64,000 nt of DNA from Nostoc mirabile CHAB5784 (GCF_020829645.1 NZ_JAIVFS010000039.1:1-64000); one strand, 5' to 3'; positions 9,371 through 18,318 are shown, numbered from the stretch's first letter. The notes: a model not told the origin generated them from the letters alone. Numbers and translations: made by a program.

Positions 9371-9643
9371 GTTGAGCAACAGCATTTGCTTGTTGAGCAA
9401 CAGCATTTGCTTGTTGAGCGACAGCATTTGCTTGTTGAGCGACAGCATTTGCTTGTTGAGCGACAGCATTTGCTTGTTGAGCAACAGCATTTGCTTGTTG
9501 AGCGACAGCATTTGCTTGTTGAGCAACAGCATTTGCTTGTTGAGCGACAGCATTTGCTTGTTGAGCGACAGCATTTGCTTGTTGAGCGACAGCATTTGCT
9601 TGTTGAGCGACAGCATTTGCTTGTTGAGCAACAGCATTTGCTT
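9371..9643. repeat. 21-bp tandem repeat array, 13 units
   Basis: Thirteen contiguous 21-bp units of GTTGAGCRACAGCATTTGC plus TT, differing only at one A/G position. Because 21 is a multiple of 3, several reading frames stay open on both strands; one minus-strand frame gives the heptapeptide AQQANAV repeated 13 times, but its only start is a TTG inside a dispersed repeat and its C-terminus runs into repeat-derived sequence. I treat it as a non-coding minisatellite grown inside the family that ends CAACCCAACCTACG (about 9668-9710). Confidence 0.85.
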
Positions 9644-9861
9644 GTTGAGCGTAAGCGTTCCCCAACAAAGTCTCGATAATGTTGGGTTTCGCTCCTCAAC
9701 CCAACCTACGCCAGCTAGCGTAATGCACCGAAAACCTGAAATGGTGCGTTACGCTAACGCGGTAACACACCCTACAGCTACTAAAACTACCAACAAAAGG
9801 AGAAAAAACGAATACTTCTTAAAGCTAAAATTGTTTAAAATGGATAAAATAACGCGTTTAG

Positions 9862-10317
9862 TCAAACATCACACTCAGGCATCCAACAATATTCTACGTT
9901 AGGTTGACCGTTGATTTTGTTAGTTGATAGCTTACTGAACTTGAAACCATGTCGTTCGTAAAATTTACAAGCTCGCATATTCGCTTGTAATGTGTGAAGC
10001 TTCAGTTCTTGCGGACAAATTGCTTTAGCTTGGGCAAGTAAGACTGAACCAATACCCTGATTTTGGTAAGTCGCATCTACAAACAGCTGGCTTAACCATT
10101 TTTCCTCTTTGATAACTACAACAAAACCCACAATCTGATTTTCAACTTCAGCCAGCCAAACATCCCCGTGTACAGCCAGTTCATCACGAAATCGAGCTTT
10201 CCATAAAAAATATGGCTGTGGGTGTTTAATATGAGAAAACGTTTCATGCCAAGTTCGATACCATAGATGAACAGTATCTTCTAAATCATCTAATTGATAG
10301 GGACGAATCGTTACCAC
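9862..10317 (-). CDS. GNAT family N-acetyltransferase
   Basis: A 151-residue single-domain acetyltransferase of the GNAT superfamily, which transfers acetyl from acetyl-CoA to an amine. The N-terminal strand/helix is IRPYQLDDLEDTVHLW; the acetyl-CoA pyrophosphate loop is QNQGIGSVLLAQAKAI (Q-x-x-G-x-G/A) at about residues 90-105; the late motif NMRACKFYERHGFKF matches the usual N..A..FYE..GF. Length is normal. No neighbour hints at a substrate. Confidence 0.85.
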   Translation of the reverse strand: MVTIRPYQLDDLEDTVHLWYRTWHETFSHIKHPQPYFLWKARFRDELAVHGDVWLAEVENQIVGFVVVIKEEKWLSQLFVDATYQNQGIGSVLLAQAKAICPQELKLHTLQANMRACKFYERHGFKFSKLSTNKINGQPNVEYCWMPECDV

Positions 10318-10445
10318 GATATGCCAAGTTAATTTTAAAGTACTACTTTAATGTTTGCAGGTACTTTAATTATATTGGTTGAAATTGGGATGGTTTAGGT
10401 GCAATGGGAAGATCCAAAAATTATATTTACTGGCACACATCACCG

Positions 10446-12392
10446 CTATTGGATCAGAATTATGCAAGATTGAACTTTGGTAGAAAGGGTTTTTTGAAGC
10501 CCTTGCTCAACTTTGCTAATCAGTTTATCAAAAGCCTCTTGATCTGCTGTCAGTTGTTCTTGAAGAACTTTCTCTAATTCAGGCTTTATTTGCTCACACA
10601 TATCCTCGATTTTTCTATCACTCAAAAAACTAGAACGAACCCAACTAGGTACATCCACATTTGTCTTGATTGCTTCTTGAACACTCTTGCGATTTAGCTC
10701 CATTCCTGCCGCCATAACCGAAGCCCCATATACTAGTGCAATCGGCCAGGTTAAATGTCCAGTTAGTATGAGAGTGATGATACTAGCTACAGTGCCTCCA
10801 CCAATTACTACATTGACGATAAAACCCACTGTCTCAGCTAGGATAGCATCTCCAATTCGTAGCTCTGGGTTAACAAAATTTGGGTCAATACTATCTTGGA
10901 ACCTTAAGCTACTTCTAGGTATCTGAAACTTTCGACATATTGGATCGGTTTGTGCGGCTAAATCGGGTTGGATTTTATTGCTAAACCAAGAAGCGCATTG
11001 ATGATTAATTATCTGCACGGCGCGTTCGTCGGAGACGTTGCCGGAGGCATCGCTTTTGAGCCACTGTTCTGCCCGACCGATCAAAGCTGTTTCCAAATCT
11101 GCTAAAGTCCGTATTTTGTTTTTTTGCCAATCTTTTAAACCAGGTTTAACTGCGTTGACAATCAAGCCATCTGTCAAAGGCTTAGTGAGTGATTCGATTA
11201 ACTCCGGGATATGCTTTTCAATCAAACCTTTGAGCTTGTTCGAGGTAAATAGTTTGTTGACTTCTTCCTTAAAAGCAGCAGCACGCAAATCCCATCGTCC
11301 TACTCGTGCTAAACCTAGTGCAATGCACCGTTCCGGTTCCAAATCGGGGCGAAGCAACGTTTCTGGTTCGGGAAACATTTCCTGACAAAGCAAGTGCGTA
11401 AACTTCATCCGAGATGCACCGCCAGTCATCAGCAGAAGTTTCGGCACAATTCCAAGTTTTTCTAGCTTTTCTTTCGCCTCGGTTAAAGAGTCGCTAAACG
11501 ATCGCACCCAACTATGATGCTCCAATTCCGGTAAGTGTTGGTTTAAAATTTCCTCCATCATCAATTTATTTACTTGGGGAATAAAATAAATCTGTTCGTT
11601 GATCGACTCGAACCCACGCGCAAAGGATTCAGGATCGCTGTATAGCTGTTCATTTGAAAAGTAATCTTCTTTAGCTTTGCGACAAGCAAGTTCACAACGA
11701 GCTTGGTGATGGGGATATTCCTTAAATACTTTTTCGAGTAATGCTTTTTGTTCGTGGTTGGCGAGAGTCCGGGCAAAAATAGCTTTGTCAATTAGAGATG
11801 CACCTAAAGTATTACTCCCGAAATCTATGGGTATCTCTTCTAAGCTCTTAACCAGAGTAAAATCTGTGGTTGAAGAACCAATATCGACAATTAGCACCGA
11901 TCCAACAAGTTTGTCATACTCCAACTTCCCGGCTTCTTTGGCTTGCATGAAAGCAGCCCGCGATTCGGGTACAACATTTAGTTGGGGAATACCAGCTTCT
12001 TGAAGCAGCTTTTGGTATTCGGAGCGATCGCTAACTGACCATCCTGAAGGGCAACCTATGTAAAAATAGCTACCTTCCCCACCTTCTAGTTGTTTGCTTT
12101 CTTTCAAAAGGCGGTAGTAGGTTGCTACAAAAGTGCTAATTGTTTCCCGATATTTGGGATCGTTATTGGGTTTTTGCTTGAAAGAAATTGTCAGCTGGGT
12201 AACGCCAGCTTGAATTAATGCTTGTTCGCCGACAAGATAACCGAGTTTAGGATGCCAACCAAGGGCTGTAATTTGGTTCTTTTTGTTATTAATCTCCAGC
12301 ATCTGAGGGGGGTCGATGCTTTCCACTACAGCTTTAGCTACAGCCGTTTCACCGTGTCCCAAATCAAAACCGATTGTTTCTAAAATTTCCAT
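10446..12392 (-). CDS. Hsp70/actin-like ATPase with C-terminal membrane segment
   Basis: A 648-residue protein with actin/Hsp70-fold nucleotide motifs: phosphate 1 IGFDLGHGETAVAKAV (residues 7-22), phosphate 2 VLIVDIGSSTTDFTLV (about 166-181), adenosine LLLMTGGASRMKFT (about 320). It has no standard Hsp70 substrate-binding domain. Residues about 520-570 are hydrophobic (VGFIVNVVIGGGTVASIITLILTG, WPIALVYGASVMAAG) and suggest one or two membrane passes; the C-terminus is helical. Gene order (12407-13309 ends 14 bases upstream) implies a two-gene operon with a membrane protein. It may be a membrane-tied chaperone-like or sensor ATPase; function unknown. Confidence 0.75.
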   Translation of the reverse strand: MEILETIGFDLGHGETAVAKAVVESIDPPQMLEINNKKNQITALGWHPKLGYLVGEQALIQAGVTQLTISFKQKPNNDPKYRETISTFVATYYRLLKESKQLEGGEGSYFYIGCPSGWSVSDRSEYQKLLQEAGIPQLNVVPESRAAFMQAKEAGKLEYDKLVGSVLIVDIGSSTTDFTLVKSLEEIPIDFGSNTLGASLIDKAIFARTLANHEQKALLEKVFKEYPHHQARCELACRKAKEDYFSNEQLYSDPESFARGFESINEQIYFIPQVNKLMMEEILNQHLPELEHHSWVRSFSDSLTEAKEKLEKLGIVPKLLLMTGGASRMKFTHLLCQEMFPEPETLLRPDLEPERCIALGLARVGRWDLRAAAFKEEVNKLFTSNKLKGLIEKHIPELIESLTKPLTDGLIVNAVKPGLKDWQKNKIRTLADLETALIGRAEQWLKSDASGNVSDERAVQIINHQCASWFSNKIQPDLAAQTDPICRKFQIPRSSLRFQDSIDPNFVNPELRIGDAILAETVGFIVNVVIGGGTVASIITLILTGHLTWPIALVYGASVMAAGMELNRKSVQEAIKTNVDVPSWVRSSFLSDRKIEDMCEQIKPELEKVLQEQLTADQEAFDKLISKVEQGLQKTLSTKVQSCIILIQ

Positions 12393-12406
12393 ATCCTTAT
12401 TGTCTA

Positions 12407-13309
12407 TTATTCTCTAGCAGAGGAATATACTGGCTCAATTACCCTACCGCGCCTAATCAAGCGATCGCCTTTCAACAAAGCCGGAGTTAGAGTTACGTGA
12501 TCTTTGGTATCGGGGTCGATACTTGGCTCGAAGTCAAAATAGCCGCGATCGCTGTGAGGGTCATTTGGTCGGTAAATTTGAGCGTTAATTCCCTGAGACA
12601 TTAAAATCTGTGGGAGAAGTTTTGCAAGTTCATGAGCCATTTGGGGTTTATCAAGTTTTGATGCGCCCATTAGCCTTTGCAGAAAATTCAATAGCTCTGG
12701 CAGTTCTTCTATTGCTAGGTCGCCTTCATGTTTATTCCATTCTTCTACTCTAGCGACTGCTAGGTCGATAGTGTTGAGAGCATCGCCAAGGTGATCTAAA
12801 AATACTTTGCTATCAACCCGGAGAATAGGTTGAGGTAATTGCAATAACTCTAAAGACATAGAATTTTGCTGATTGTTTAAGTCGAGTTGAAGTACAACTT
12901 CTACTCCTAGAAGTACAGAGGTTAGTAAGATAGCCATCCATGCACCTGGGGTAGTTTTAGTTAAAGAGAACAACGAACCTAAGATGCCTATATAAATTAG
13001 TCCCTTTAGCAGTTTCAGGATTAACCTGCTGGAAAAAAACTTTGTAGGGTTAGTAATTTGCCTTTGCTCTGTTGGAGCAACTTGAGAATAGTTAGCCGCA
13101 GCGAGAGTGGCAATTGACTGCCGCAGCGTATCTAGGAAAAAGGAAGCCAGACGAACTTGAGCCAGATTCAGCTTTTGAATGTAAATTCTTTCGAGATTAT
13201 CAAGTCGGTTTTGAACCAGTTTAACTATCTCCTCAATGCTGGTTGTGTTATCAATATCTGTCTGGAGTTGGTTGCGTTCTTCGCTAAAAAGTGAAGTTAT
13301 GGTTTTCAT
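12407..13309 (-). CDS. Membrane protein of unknown function, partner of the Hsp70-like gene
   Basis: A 300-residue protein. The first about 90 residues are helical and predicted cytosolic; two membrane helices follow (LILKLLKGLIYIGILGSLFSL and AWMAILLTSVLLGVEVVLQL, about 103-155); the rest is soluble and acidic with a segment FDFEPSIDPDTKDHVTLTPALLKGDRLIRRGRVIEP near the end. First gene of a two-gene unit with the Hsp70-like ATPase, so the pair probably acts together at the membrane. I do not recognise the family. Confidence 0.7.
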   Translation of the reverse strand: MKTITSLFSEERNQLQTDIDNTTSIEEIVKLVQNRLDNLERIYIQKLNLAQVRLASFFLDTLRQSIATLAAANYSQVAPTEQRQITNPTKFFSSRLILKLLKGLIYIGILGSLFSLTKTTPGAWMAILLTSVLLGVEVVLQLDLNNQQNSMSLELLQLPQPILRVDSKVFLDHLGDALNTIDLAVARVEEWNKHEGDLAIEELPELLNFLQRLMGASKLDKPQMAHELAKLLPQILMSQGINAQIYRPNDPHSDRGYFDFEPSIDPDTKDHVTLTPALLKGDRLIRRGRVIEPVYSSARE

Positions 13310-13357
13310 TGTGTTGACTAAGTACAGTTTTGCCTAAAAGCGTAGCGTTTTTAATGC

Positions 13358-13441
13358 AAGCCGACGCATTGGCATTGTAAGCCGACGCATTGGCATTGTA
13401 AGCCGACGCATTGGCATTGTAAGCCGACGCATTGGCATTGC
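13358..13441. repeat. 21-bp tandem repeat, 4 units
   Basis: Four perfect head-to-tail copies of AAGCCGACGCATTGGCATTG plus T just upstream of the membrane-protein gene. Non-coding; of the short tandem repeat type common in Nostoc-like genomes. Confidence 0.85.
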
Positions 13442-13492
13442 AGGGTATTGCCTTTCATTAATTCGCTACGAATTAATGAAATGCTGTACTAA

Positions 13493-13655
13493 GAGGTTGT
13501 TTGAAAAGTGGTTAGCTGTGATTTTAAGTACTCGTTGATCCCCCCTAGCCCCCCTTAAAAAGGGGGGAATTAGAATCAAAGTCCCCCTTGAAAAGGGGGA
13601 TTTAGGGGGATCTAAAACTTTTTGCTACTAACAAAAGGACTTTTCAAACAGCCTC
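13493..13655. mobile_element. 163-bp MITE, TNA-type target duplication, copy 1
   Basis: The ends are inverted repeats, GAGGTTGTTTGAAAAGT and ACTTTTCAAACAGCCTC. It is flanked on both sides by TAA (13490-13492 and 13656-13658). The interior is two hairpin-forming C/G runs. A copy at 18471-18633 differs at only one base. TIR-bounded, non-coding, 3-bp TNA duplication: a non-autonomous element probably moved by an IS5/IS1031-like transposase (inference). Confidence 0.85.
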
Positions 13656-13921
13656 TAAGACTTTAACGTTACTAATAGGGGTGAAATGAACACTTGTCTG
13701 CTGATTTCACGCTGTAATCACATGATGACTGATGTAATTAACTCAGTTGTGTGGTTCCAGGATCTTTTTACCGGAAAATTGCGCTTAATATTATGTATAA
13801 ATCTTGCGTATGGTTGAGATCACATTTAGACTGCTGATGAGGCAGGTTGACTGAGGCGTTTGAGAGCCACCCATTACCTAACCATTGATTGCAAATTACA
13901 CCCATTAGAAGGAGGAGCAGA

Positions 13922-14713
13922 ATGTTTATCTGTGTCATTGCAGACTACGGTACAGGAGATCCGGCATTTACAGAAGTCACACAACGTCTGCTGATGGCTT
14001 TTCCCGATGCCCAAATTCATTTGCTTTCGGTTCCAGCATTCAGTACCTTGGCAACGGGATTCTGGATTGCCCAACTAGGACTCAACCCAGGAAAGAGCGA
14101 TCGCCTAATTTATCATAACTGTGCGCCTCGTCAGGATGATCCTGAAGCCCGTCGGGATAATGAAGGTGAAGGACTAACTTACGCTCTTTTATCTAATGGT
14201 GTAAAAGTAGTGGGTGTGAATGCAGGCTACACGCTCTCCTTTATCAAAGACTATACAAAGGAGTTGCGAGTGGTCAACGTTTCTCGTGGTGGATCGCAAT
14301 TTCGCTCACGGGATGTGTTTCCTCCAGCTGCGGCTGCCATTATGAATGAAGATTTTAGCCTTCTGGGAGATAGCCTTAAGAGTGAGCAAATCCCAGATGT
14401 TCCACCAGATCGAATTGCCTGGATTGATGGCTACGGCAACATCAAAACAACTATTGGGGCGCATACACTCAACTTGGAGCCTCAAACCAAGATAGTGATC
14501 CGAATTGGAGATGTAGTCAGTGATGCAGTGTATTCTGATGGCAGCTTCAAGGTGTCTGAAGGAACTTTAGCCTTTGCTCCTGGTAGTTCCGGTTGGTCAA
14601 GAGGCGATTCAGGAGAACCATTGCGCTTTTTAGAGCTATTTCTGCGAGGAGGGAGTGCTTGGGAACGCTTTGGCCGTCCCCGTGTGAATCAGCAAGTAAC
14701 TCGAATTGCGTGA
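13922..14713 (+). CDS. SAM hydrolase / SAM hydroxide adenosyltransferase family (DUF62-like)
   Basis: A 263-residue protein. The start at 13922 is chosen over an in-frame start 33 bases earlier because AGAAGGAGGAGCAG lies just upstream and the conserved fold starts at once (MFICVIADYGTGDPAFTEV). Family hallmarks: early DYGTGD in place of the more usual DFG.xD, late DGYGNIKTTI (D-x-x-G-N-x-x-T-N-like), and the C-terminal FAPGSSGWSRGDSGEPLRFLEL. Members hydrolyse S-adenosylmethionine to adenosine and methionine; related enzymes make halogenated adenosines. The halogenase-specific loop cannot be judged by eye. No obvious pathway neighbour. Confidence 0.75.
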   Translation: MFICVIADYGTGDPAFTEVTQRLLMAFPDAQIHLLSVPAFSTLATGFWIAQLGLNPGKSDRLIYHNCAPRQDDPEARRDNEGEGLTYALLSNGVKVVGVNAGYTLSFIKDYTKELRVVNVSRGGSQFRSRDVFPPAAAAIMNEDFSLLGDSLKSEQIPDVPPDRIAWIDGYGNIKTTIGAHTLNLEPQTKIVIRIGDVVSDAVYSDGSFKVSEGTLAFAPGSSGWSRGDSGEPLRFLELFLRGGSAWERFGRPRVNQQVTRIA

Positions 14714-14837
14714 AATCGGGTAGTTGGCTGAGGTTCGACAAGGCGGTGACGTTTTCTGCAATCTTCTTATTCAGTTCTACGAACAGGATTTCTAAAACTC
14801 GTTTATCGCTAAAGGGGTCGAAGTCGCTAACAACGAC

Positions 14838-14948
14838 ATCGGAAAATGTCTGAATCACGGATTTTACGGATTATGGGATGTCACTGATTTTTTTGGATAA
14901 TCTTGAAAGGTAAAAATCGGTGTAATCTTTAAATCTGTTTAATCTGTG
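14838..14948 (+). repeat. 111-bp direct repeat, left copy flanking GxxExxY gene
   Basis: Begins ATCGGAAAATGTCTGAATCA and ends TTTAATCTGTG. The right copy at 15383-15493 is the same length with only about two base differences. The pair encloses exactly one gene (14986-15363), as if it arrived between, or duplicated, the repeats. Confidence 0.85.
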
Positions 14949-14985
14949 TTCAAGATTATTTTAGCTATTTATACGGGTATGTTGT

Positions 14986-15363
14986 ATGGAGGGTTTGAAA
15001 TATGTTGATATTACTCAGAAAATTATCGGGGCTAGTTTTGAGGTACATAAGTTTTTGGGTAATGGGTTTCAAGAGGTGATTTATCAAAGGGCTTTGGCTT
15101 ATGAGATGAGTCAAGTGGGGCTGGGGTTTGCGCGTGAAATTGAGCAAAATATTTTTTATAAGGATTTGGAAAAACCGATTGGAACTCGTAGGGCTGATTT
15201 TGTGGTTGAGGGAAAGATTTTGGTTGAGTTAAAGGCTGTTATTCAGCTTGAGGATGTGCATTTGGCTCAGGCTTTAAATTATCTGAAGGCTTATAAGTTG
15301 GAGGTTGGTTTGTTGATTAATTTTGGAAGTAAGAGTATGACGTTTAAGCGGTTGGTGAGGTGA
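14986..15363 (+). CDS. GxxExxY protein (PD-(D/E)XK-like)
   Basis: A 125-residue GxxExxY family protein. The name motif is GNGFQEVIYQRAL (G-x-x-x-E-x-x-Y region) at about residues 26-38; the nuclease-like core is RRADFVVEGKILVELKAV (D and E-x-K) at about 68-85, then AQALNYLKAYKLEVGLLINFG. The family is predicted to have a PD-(D/E)XK endonuclease fold; its biological role is unsettled. It lies alone between two 111-bp direct repeats and its base use (G/T-rich, TTG/GTG-rich) differs from the neighbouring SAM hydrolase gene, suggesting a separate origin. Confidence 0.88.
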   Translation: MEGLKYVDITQKIIGASFEVHKFLGNGFQEVIYQRALAYEMSQVGLGFAREIEQNIFYKDLEKPIGTRRADFVVEGKILVELKAVIQLEDVHLAQALNYLKAYKLEVGLLINFGSKSMTFKRLVR

Positions 15364-15382
15364 ACATTTGAAGATGGATTTT

Positions 15383-15493
15383 ATCGGAAAATGTCTGAAT
15401 CACGGATTTTACGGATTATGGGATGTCACTGATTTTTTTGGATAATTTTGAAAGATAAAAATCGGTGTAATCTTTAAATCTGTTTAATCTGTG
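15383..15493 (+). repeat. 111-bp direct repeat, right copy
   Basis: Partner of 14838-14948. Both copies lie in the same orientation immediately outside the GxxExxY gene. Confidence 0.85.
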
Positions 15494-15614
15494 ATTCAGA
15501 CCTTTATTTTCACGGTGGCGACATTTGTAGAGACTAGGACTTACGCATTGACAAGAAATACCAAATATGGATTAAGGTTAAAAACCATATCTTTCGTAAG
15601 GGCACAGCATTGCT

Positions 15615-15820
15615 CATTGGTGTCAACTTAAGCTAAAAGTAGCTTAACTGAAAGCTTCCTCACCCGTCTCGAACTAAAGTTCAAGGCTGATAGCTAAAGT
15701 CTACTGAAGTAGACTAAAGATTTTTGGCTATATTTAGTCATCAACAGAAGACTTCCGCTAAAAGCCAAGGAAGTTCAGTTCCTTGCGGGACATAGCTTTT
15801 ACGTTAAGTTGACACCAATG
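15615..15820. repeat. MITE-like element, GGTGTCAACTTAA family, copy 2
   Basis: Inverted ends CATTGGTGTCAACTTAAG and ACGTTAAGTTGACACCAATG. The interior contains a smaller palindrome (AGTCTACT GA AGTAGACT). Closely related to 52489-52684. The stretch 15494-16090 holds no gene beyond this element. Confidence 0.7.
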
Positions 15821-16090
15821 AGCAAAGCTTAGCCCCTACAGCATCGTCTATTTACGATCGCAGGATAATTAAGAAAAGCCTGAAAACTTCCTCAAGATAG
15901 GTAATGCACATCACGATGCATTTGTACAGTGCGTAAGTCCTAGAGACGTTGCATTGCAACGTCTCTACCACCGGAAAATCTCACCAATAACCTTAACTAA
16001 ACAGTAAGGAATAAGAGTTTCAAAGAGTTCTTACCTAAGTCATCGCTTAGTTCAAGGGAATTTAGATAGTTAAGGTAATTTAGCGTGATT

Positions 16091-16834
16091 TCATTCAACG
16101 ACTGTTACTGAAGCCCCTTCAATTGATGGAGGTATACCAGGTAATTCAAGACAGTATCCAGCACCATATACTGTCTTTATATAACGGGGGTGGCGGGGAT
16201 CTGGTTCTAGCTTGGTTCTCAAGTGGCGAATATGGACTCGAATCGTTTCTATGTCATCATCAGGATCGTAGCCCCAAACTTCTCTGAGGATTTCGCTAGG
16301 AGAAACTGTTTGACCGTGGCGTTGCAATAAGCAGTGAAGTAACTCAAATTCCAAGTGAGTCAATTTCACCGTCTCATTGAACCATATCGCCTCAAATCTT
16401 TCGGGAACGAGAGTGAGTGAGCCATAGTTGAGAATTTCACTATGCTTTGCTGCTTGGGGAATCCGGTCAGTACGCCGCAAAAGGGCCCGCACCCGCGCCA
16501 GCAGTTCTTCAACTTCAAAAGGCTTGGTGAGGTAGTCATCTGCGCCAGCATTGAAGCCTTCCACCTTGTCCTGAGTTTGGCTCAAAGCCGTCAACATTAA
16601 CACGGGAATCTCAGAGGTGCGATCGTCTCGGCGCAGGCGTTGGCAAACGGTAAACCCATCTACTCTGGGCAACATTAAATCGAGCATGATCAAGTCTGGT
16701 TGTAGCTGGAGAGCCAGCGCTTGACCTTTGATGCCGTCTTCAGCTTGACTAACATCGTAACCAGCCATTTCCAAGTTGACGGCAACTAGTTCTGAAATCG
16801 CTGGGTCATCGTCTATGACAAGAATCCTCGGCAT
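16091..16834 (-). CDS. rpaA: OmpR-family response regulator RpaA
   Basis: A 247-residue two-component response regulator. Receiver domain 1-120 with acidic pair DDD (8-10), phospho-acceptor Asp in MLDLMLPRVDG (about 52) and the conserved Lys in DDYLTKPFEVEELLARV (about 104). Winged-helix DNA-binding domain about 140-235 (LTHLEFELLHCLLQRHGQTVSPSEILREVWGYDPDDDIETIRVHIRHLRTKL). The sequence agrees almost word for word with cyanobacterial RpaA, the output regulator of the circadian clock downstream of SasA, also linked to phycobilisome energy distribution. RpaB is the nearest alternative but differs at the N-terminus. Transcribed divergently from the hydrolase gene; promoter in 16835-16991. Confidence 0.85.
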   Translation of the reverse strand: MPRILVIDDDPAISELVAVNLEMAGYDVSQAEDGIKGQALALQLQPDLIMLDLMLPRVDGFTVCQRLRRDDRTSEIPVLMLTALSQTQDKVEGFNAGADDYLTKPFEVEELLARVRALLRRTDRIPQAAKHSEILNYGSLTLVPERFEAIWFNETVKLTHLEFELLHCLLQRHGQTVSPSEILREVWGYDPDDDIETIRVHIRHLRTKLEPDPRHPRYIKTVYGAGYCLELPGIPPSIEGASVTVVE

Positions 16835-16991
16835 TCTTAAAAAATTATTACTACTTATTAAGGATAATTAACAACCTTTGATAGATACAAAGATTTTTGA
16901 ATCGATTCTAAAAAAGTTTTTAAATCTTACATAAATATTAAGATTAAATGACTGTGAAATCAAGACTCAATTACACGAAATCTTATAGTCT

Positions 16992-18056
16992 ATGATGTGT
17001 TATACTCCCCCCTACAATCCGTCTTGGTTTTTACAAAACGGTCTGATGATGACTGTATACACCGCTTTGTGGGGAAAAGGTTACTGGGAAAGTACTACTC
17101 TATTACCAGAACCGTCTTATCACGAAAAAATCTTTGTTGGTGCCCAAGGTGTGCCAATTTTTGGCTTGGTTGCCATCCCGGAAAATGCTCATAGCACGAT
17201 TATCGGGACTTATGGCATTACTGGAGAGCTAGAGACGGAATGGTTTTTGAGGGTACTAGGGCGTAAAGCCTACGCTCAAGGATACGCGATTGTGTTATTT
17301 GATTGGCGTGCCCACGGTAAAACTGCCGAATTGTCCCCGACTCTAACTTCTGATGGTTTGTATGAGGGGGAAGATTTTGTTCGCATCGCTGCTGCTGCTA
17401 AGGCAATGGGATGTCCGAGTAAATTTTGGTTTACAGGGTATTCTTTAGGAGGGCAATTGGCGTTATGGGCGGTGAAGGTTGCTGGTGAGGTGATTAGGGA
17501 GTATGAAGATTTAGGATTAGAAGATAGCGATATTGGCGGTAGTATGGTAATTTGTCCGAGTTTAGATTCACAGCGATCGCTATCTTATCTAGTTACAAAG
17601 CCCTTTGGCAGATATTTGGAAGCGGGGATTGCACAGAATTTAAAAAAACTGGCATGGCGGATACATGATGCTCATCCTGGAAGTATTGACCCAGCAGCGA
17701 TTGAACGGGCGAATAGTATTTGGGGTTTTGATAATGAACTGGTAATTAAGCGACTGGGTTTTCCATCTGTGGAAGCATATTACCAAGCTAGTAGTGCTTT
17801 ACAAATATTGCCGCAAATCTCAAAACCGACTTTGATTTTATATGCTGCCGATGACCCACTTTTTGACCCAAGTATCATACCGGAATTAGAACAAGCGTGC
17901 GATCGCAATTCCGTAATAGATTTGTTCCTGACTCAGTACGGCGGCCATGTTGGTTATTTGAGCAGTAAAGAGTGCCAGCGTCAAGTCAAGGATTCCGATC
18001 CTTGGTGGGCATGGAATCGGGTTTTAGAATGGTTGGAACAAAACCGAACAAGGTAG
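16992..18056 (+). CDS. Alpha/beta hydrolase family protein
   Basis: A 354-residue alpha/beta hydrolase. The oxyanion region is VIFDWRAHGKT-like (VLFDWRAHGKTAE, about 105); the nucleophile elbow is FTGYSLGGQLALW (G-x-S-x-G, about 152); the late Asp is in LILYAADDPLFDPSIIPE (about 290) and the catalytic His in QYGGHVGYLS (about 323). All three catalytic residues are present. It resembles the YheT-like branch. A shorter start MMTVYTALWGKGYW at about residue 19 is equally possible, because the first 18 residues look unstructured. Substrate unknown. Confidence 0.82.
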   Translation: MMCYTPPYNPSWFLQNGLMMTVYTALWGKGYWESTTLLPEPSYHEKIFVGAQGVPIFGLVAIPENAHSTIIGTYGITGELETEWFLRVLGRKAYAQGYAIVLFDWRAHGKTAELSPTLTSDGLYEGEDFVRIAAAAKAMGCPSKFWFTGYSLGGQLALWAVKVAGEVIREYEDLGLEDSDIGGSMVICPSLDSQRSLSYLVTKPFGRYLEAGIAQNLKKLAWRIHDAHPGSIDPAAIERANSIWGFDNELVIKRLGFPSVEAYYQASSALQILPQISKPTLILYAADDPLFDPSIIPELEQACDRNSVIDLFLTQYGGHVGYLSSKECQRQVKDSDPWWAWNRVLEWLEQNRTR

Positions 18057-18150
18057 TAAGCGAGACGATATTCTAGCTACCTGGATACTCGACAGATGGA
18101 GTTGTATTGTTTAAAAGTCCAAAATAGAGAGGATGGCATTGACTAAGAAG

Positions 18151-18318
18151 CTACCACAATATTATTGGTAAACCAGCAATGACAGAAGCAATACCTGTCC
18201 AGAGAGTAAAGCGCTCAATATCTACTTCATCCAAAGCAATGCTCATTTGCCTAATTGCTAATAGCAGCGCTGCCAGTAGCAGTATAAAGAAGGCAAAGTA
18301 CTCCAAATTAATAATCAT
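18151..18318 (-). CDS. 55-residue two-helix membrane protein
   Basis: A short frame reading MIINLEYFAFFILLLAALLL, then AIRQMSIALDEVDIERFTLW, then TGIASVIAGLPIILW and TAG. Two hydrophobic helices flank a short acidic loop. The ATG has GAGGATGA upstream. Predicted protein character is strong (two clean helices, charged residues only between them) although the gene is tiny. It converges on the alpha/beta hydrolase gene. Family not recognised. Confidence 0.6.
   Translation of the reverse strand: MIINLEYFAFFILLLAALLLAIRQMSIALDEVDIERFTLWTGIASVIAGLPIILW

Noticed and set aside
9371..9643. CRISPR array
   Set aside because: Units are contiguous with no variable spacers; it is a simple tandem repeat.
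9210..9668. AQQANAV heptad-repeat protein gene
   Set aside because: Only a TTG start inside a dispersed repeat, and the C-terminal part reads through repeat-like sequence (AGACCTCTTGCAAAAGTC, also near 38771).
14547..14858. 103-residue minus-strand frame overlapping the end of the SAM hydrolase gene
   Set aside because: Its first 50 residues (SDKRVLEILFVELNKKIAEN) look protein-like and may be a remnant, but half of the frame is antisense to a solid gene and it starts inside the 111-bp repeat.
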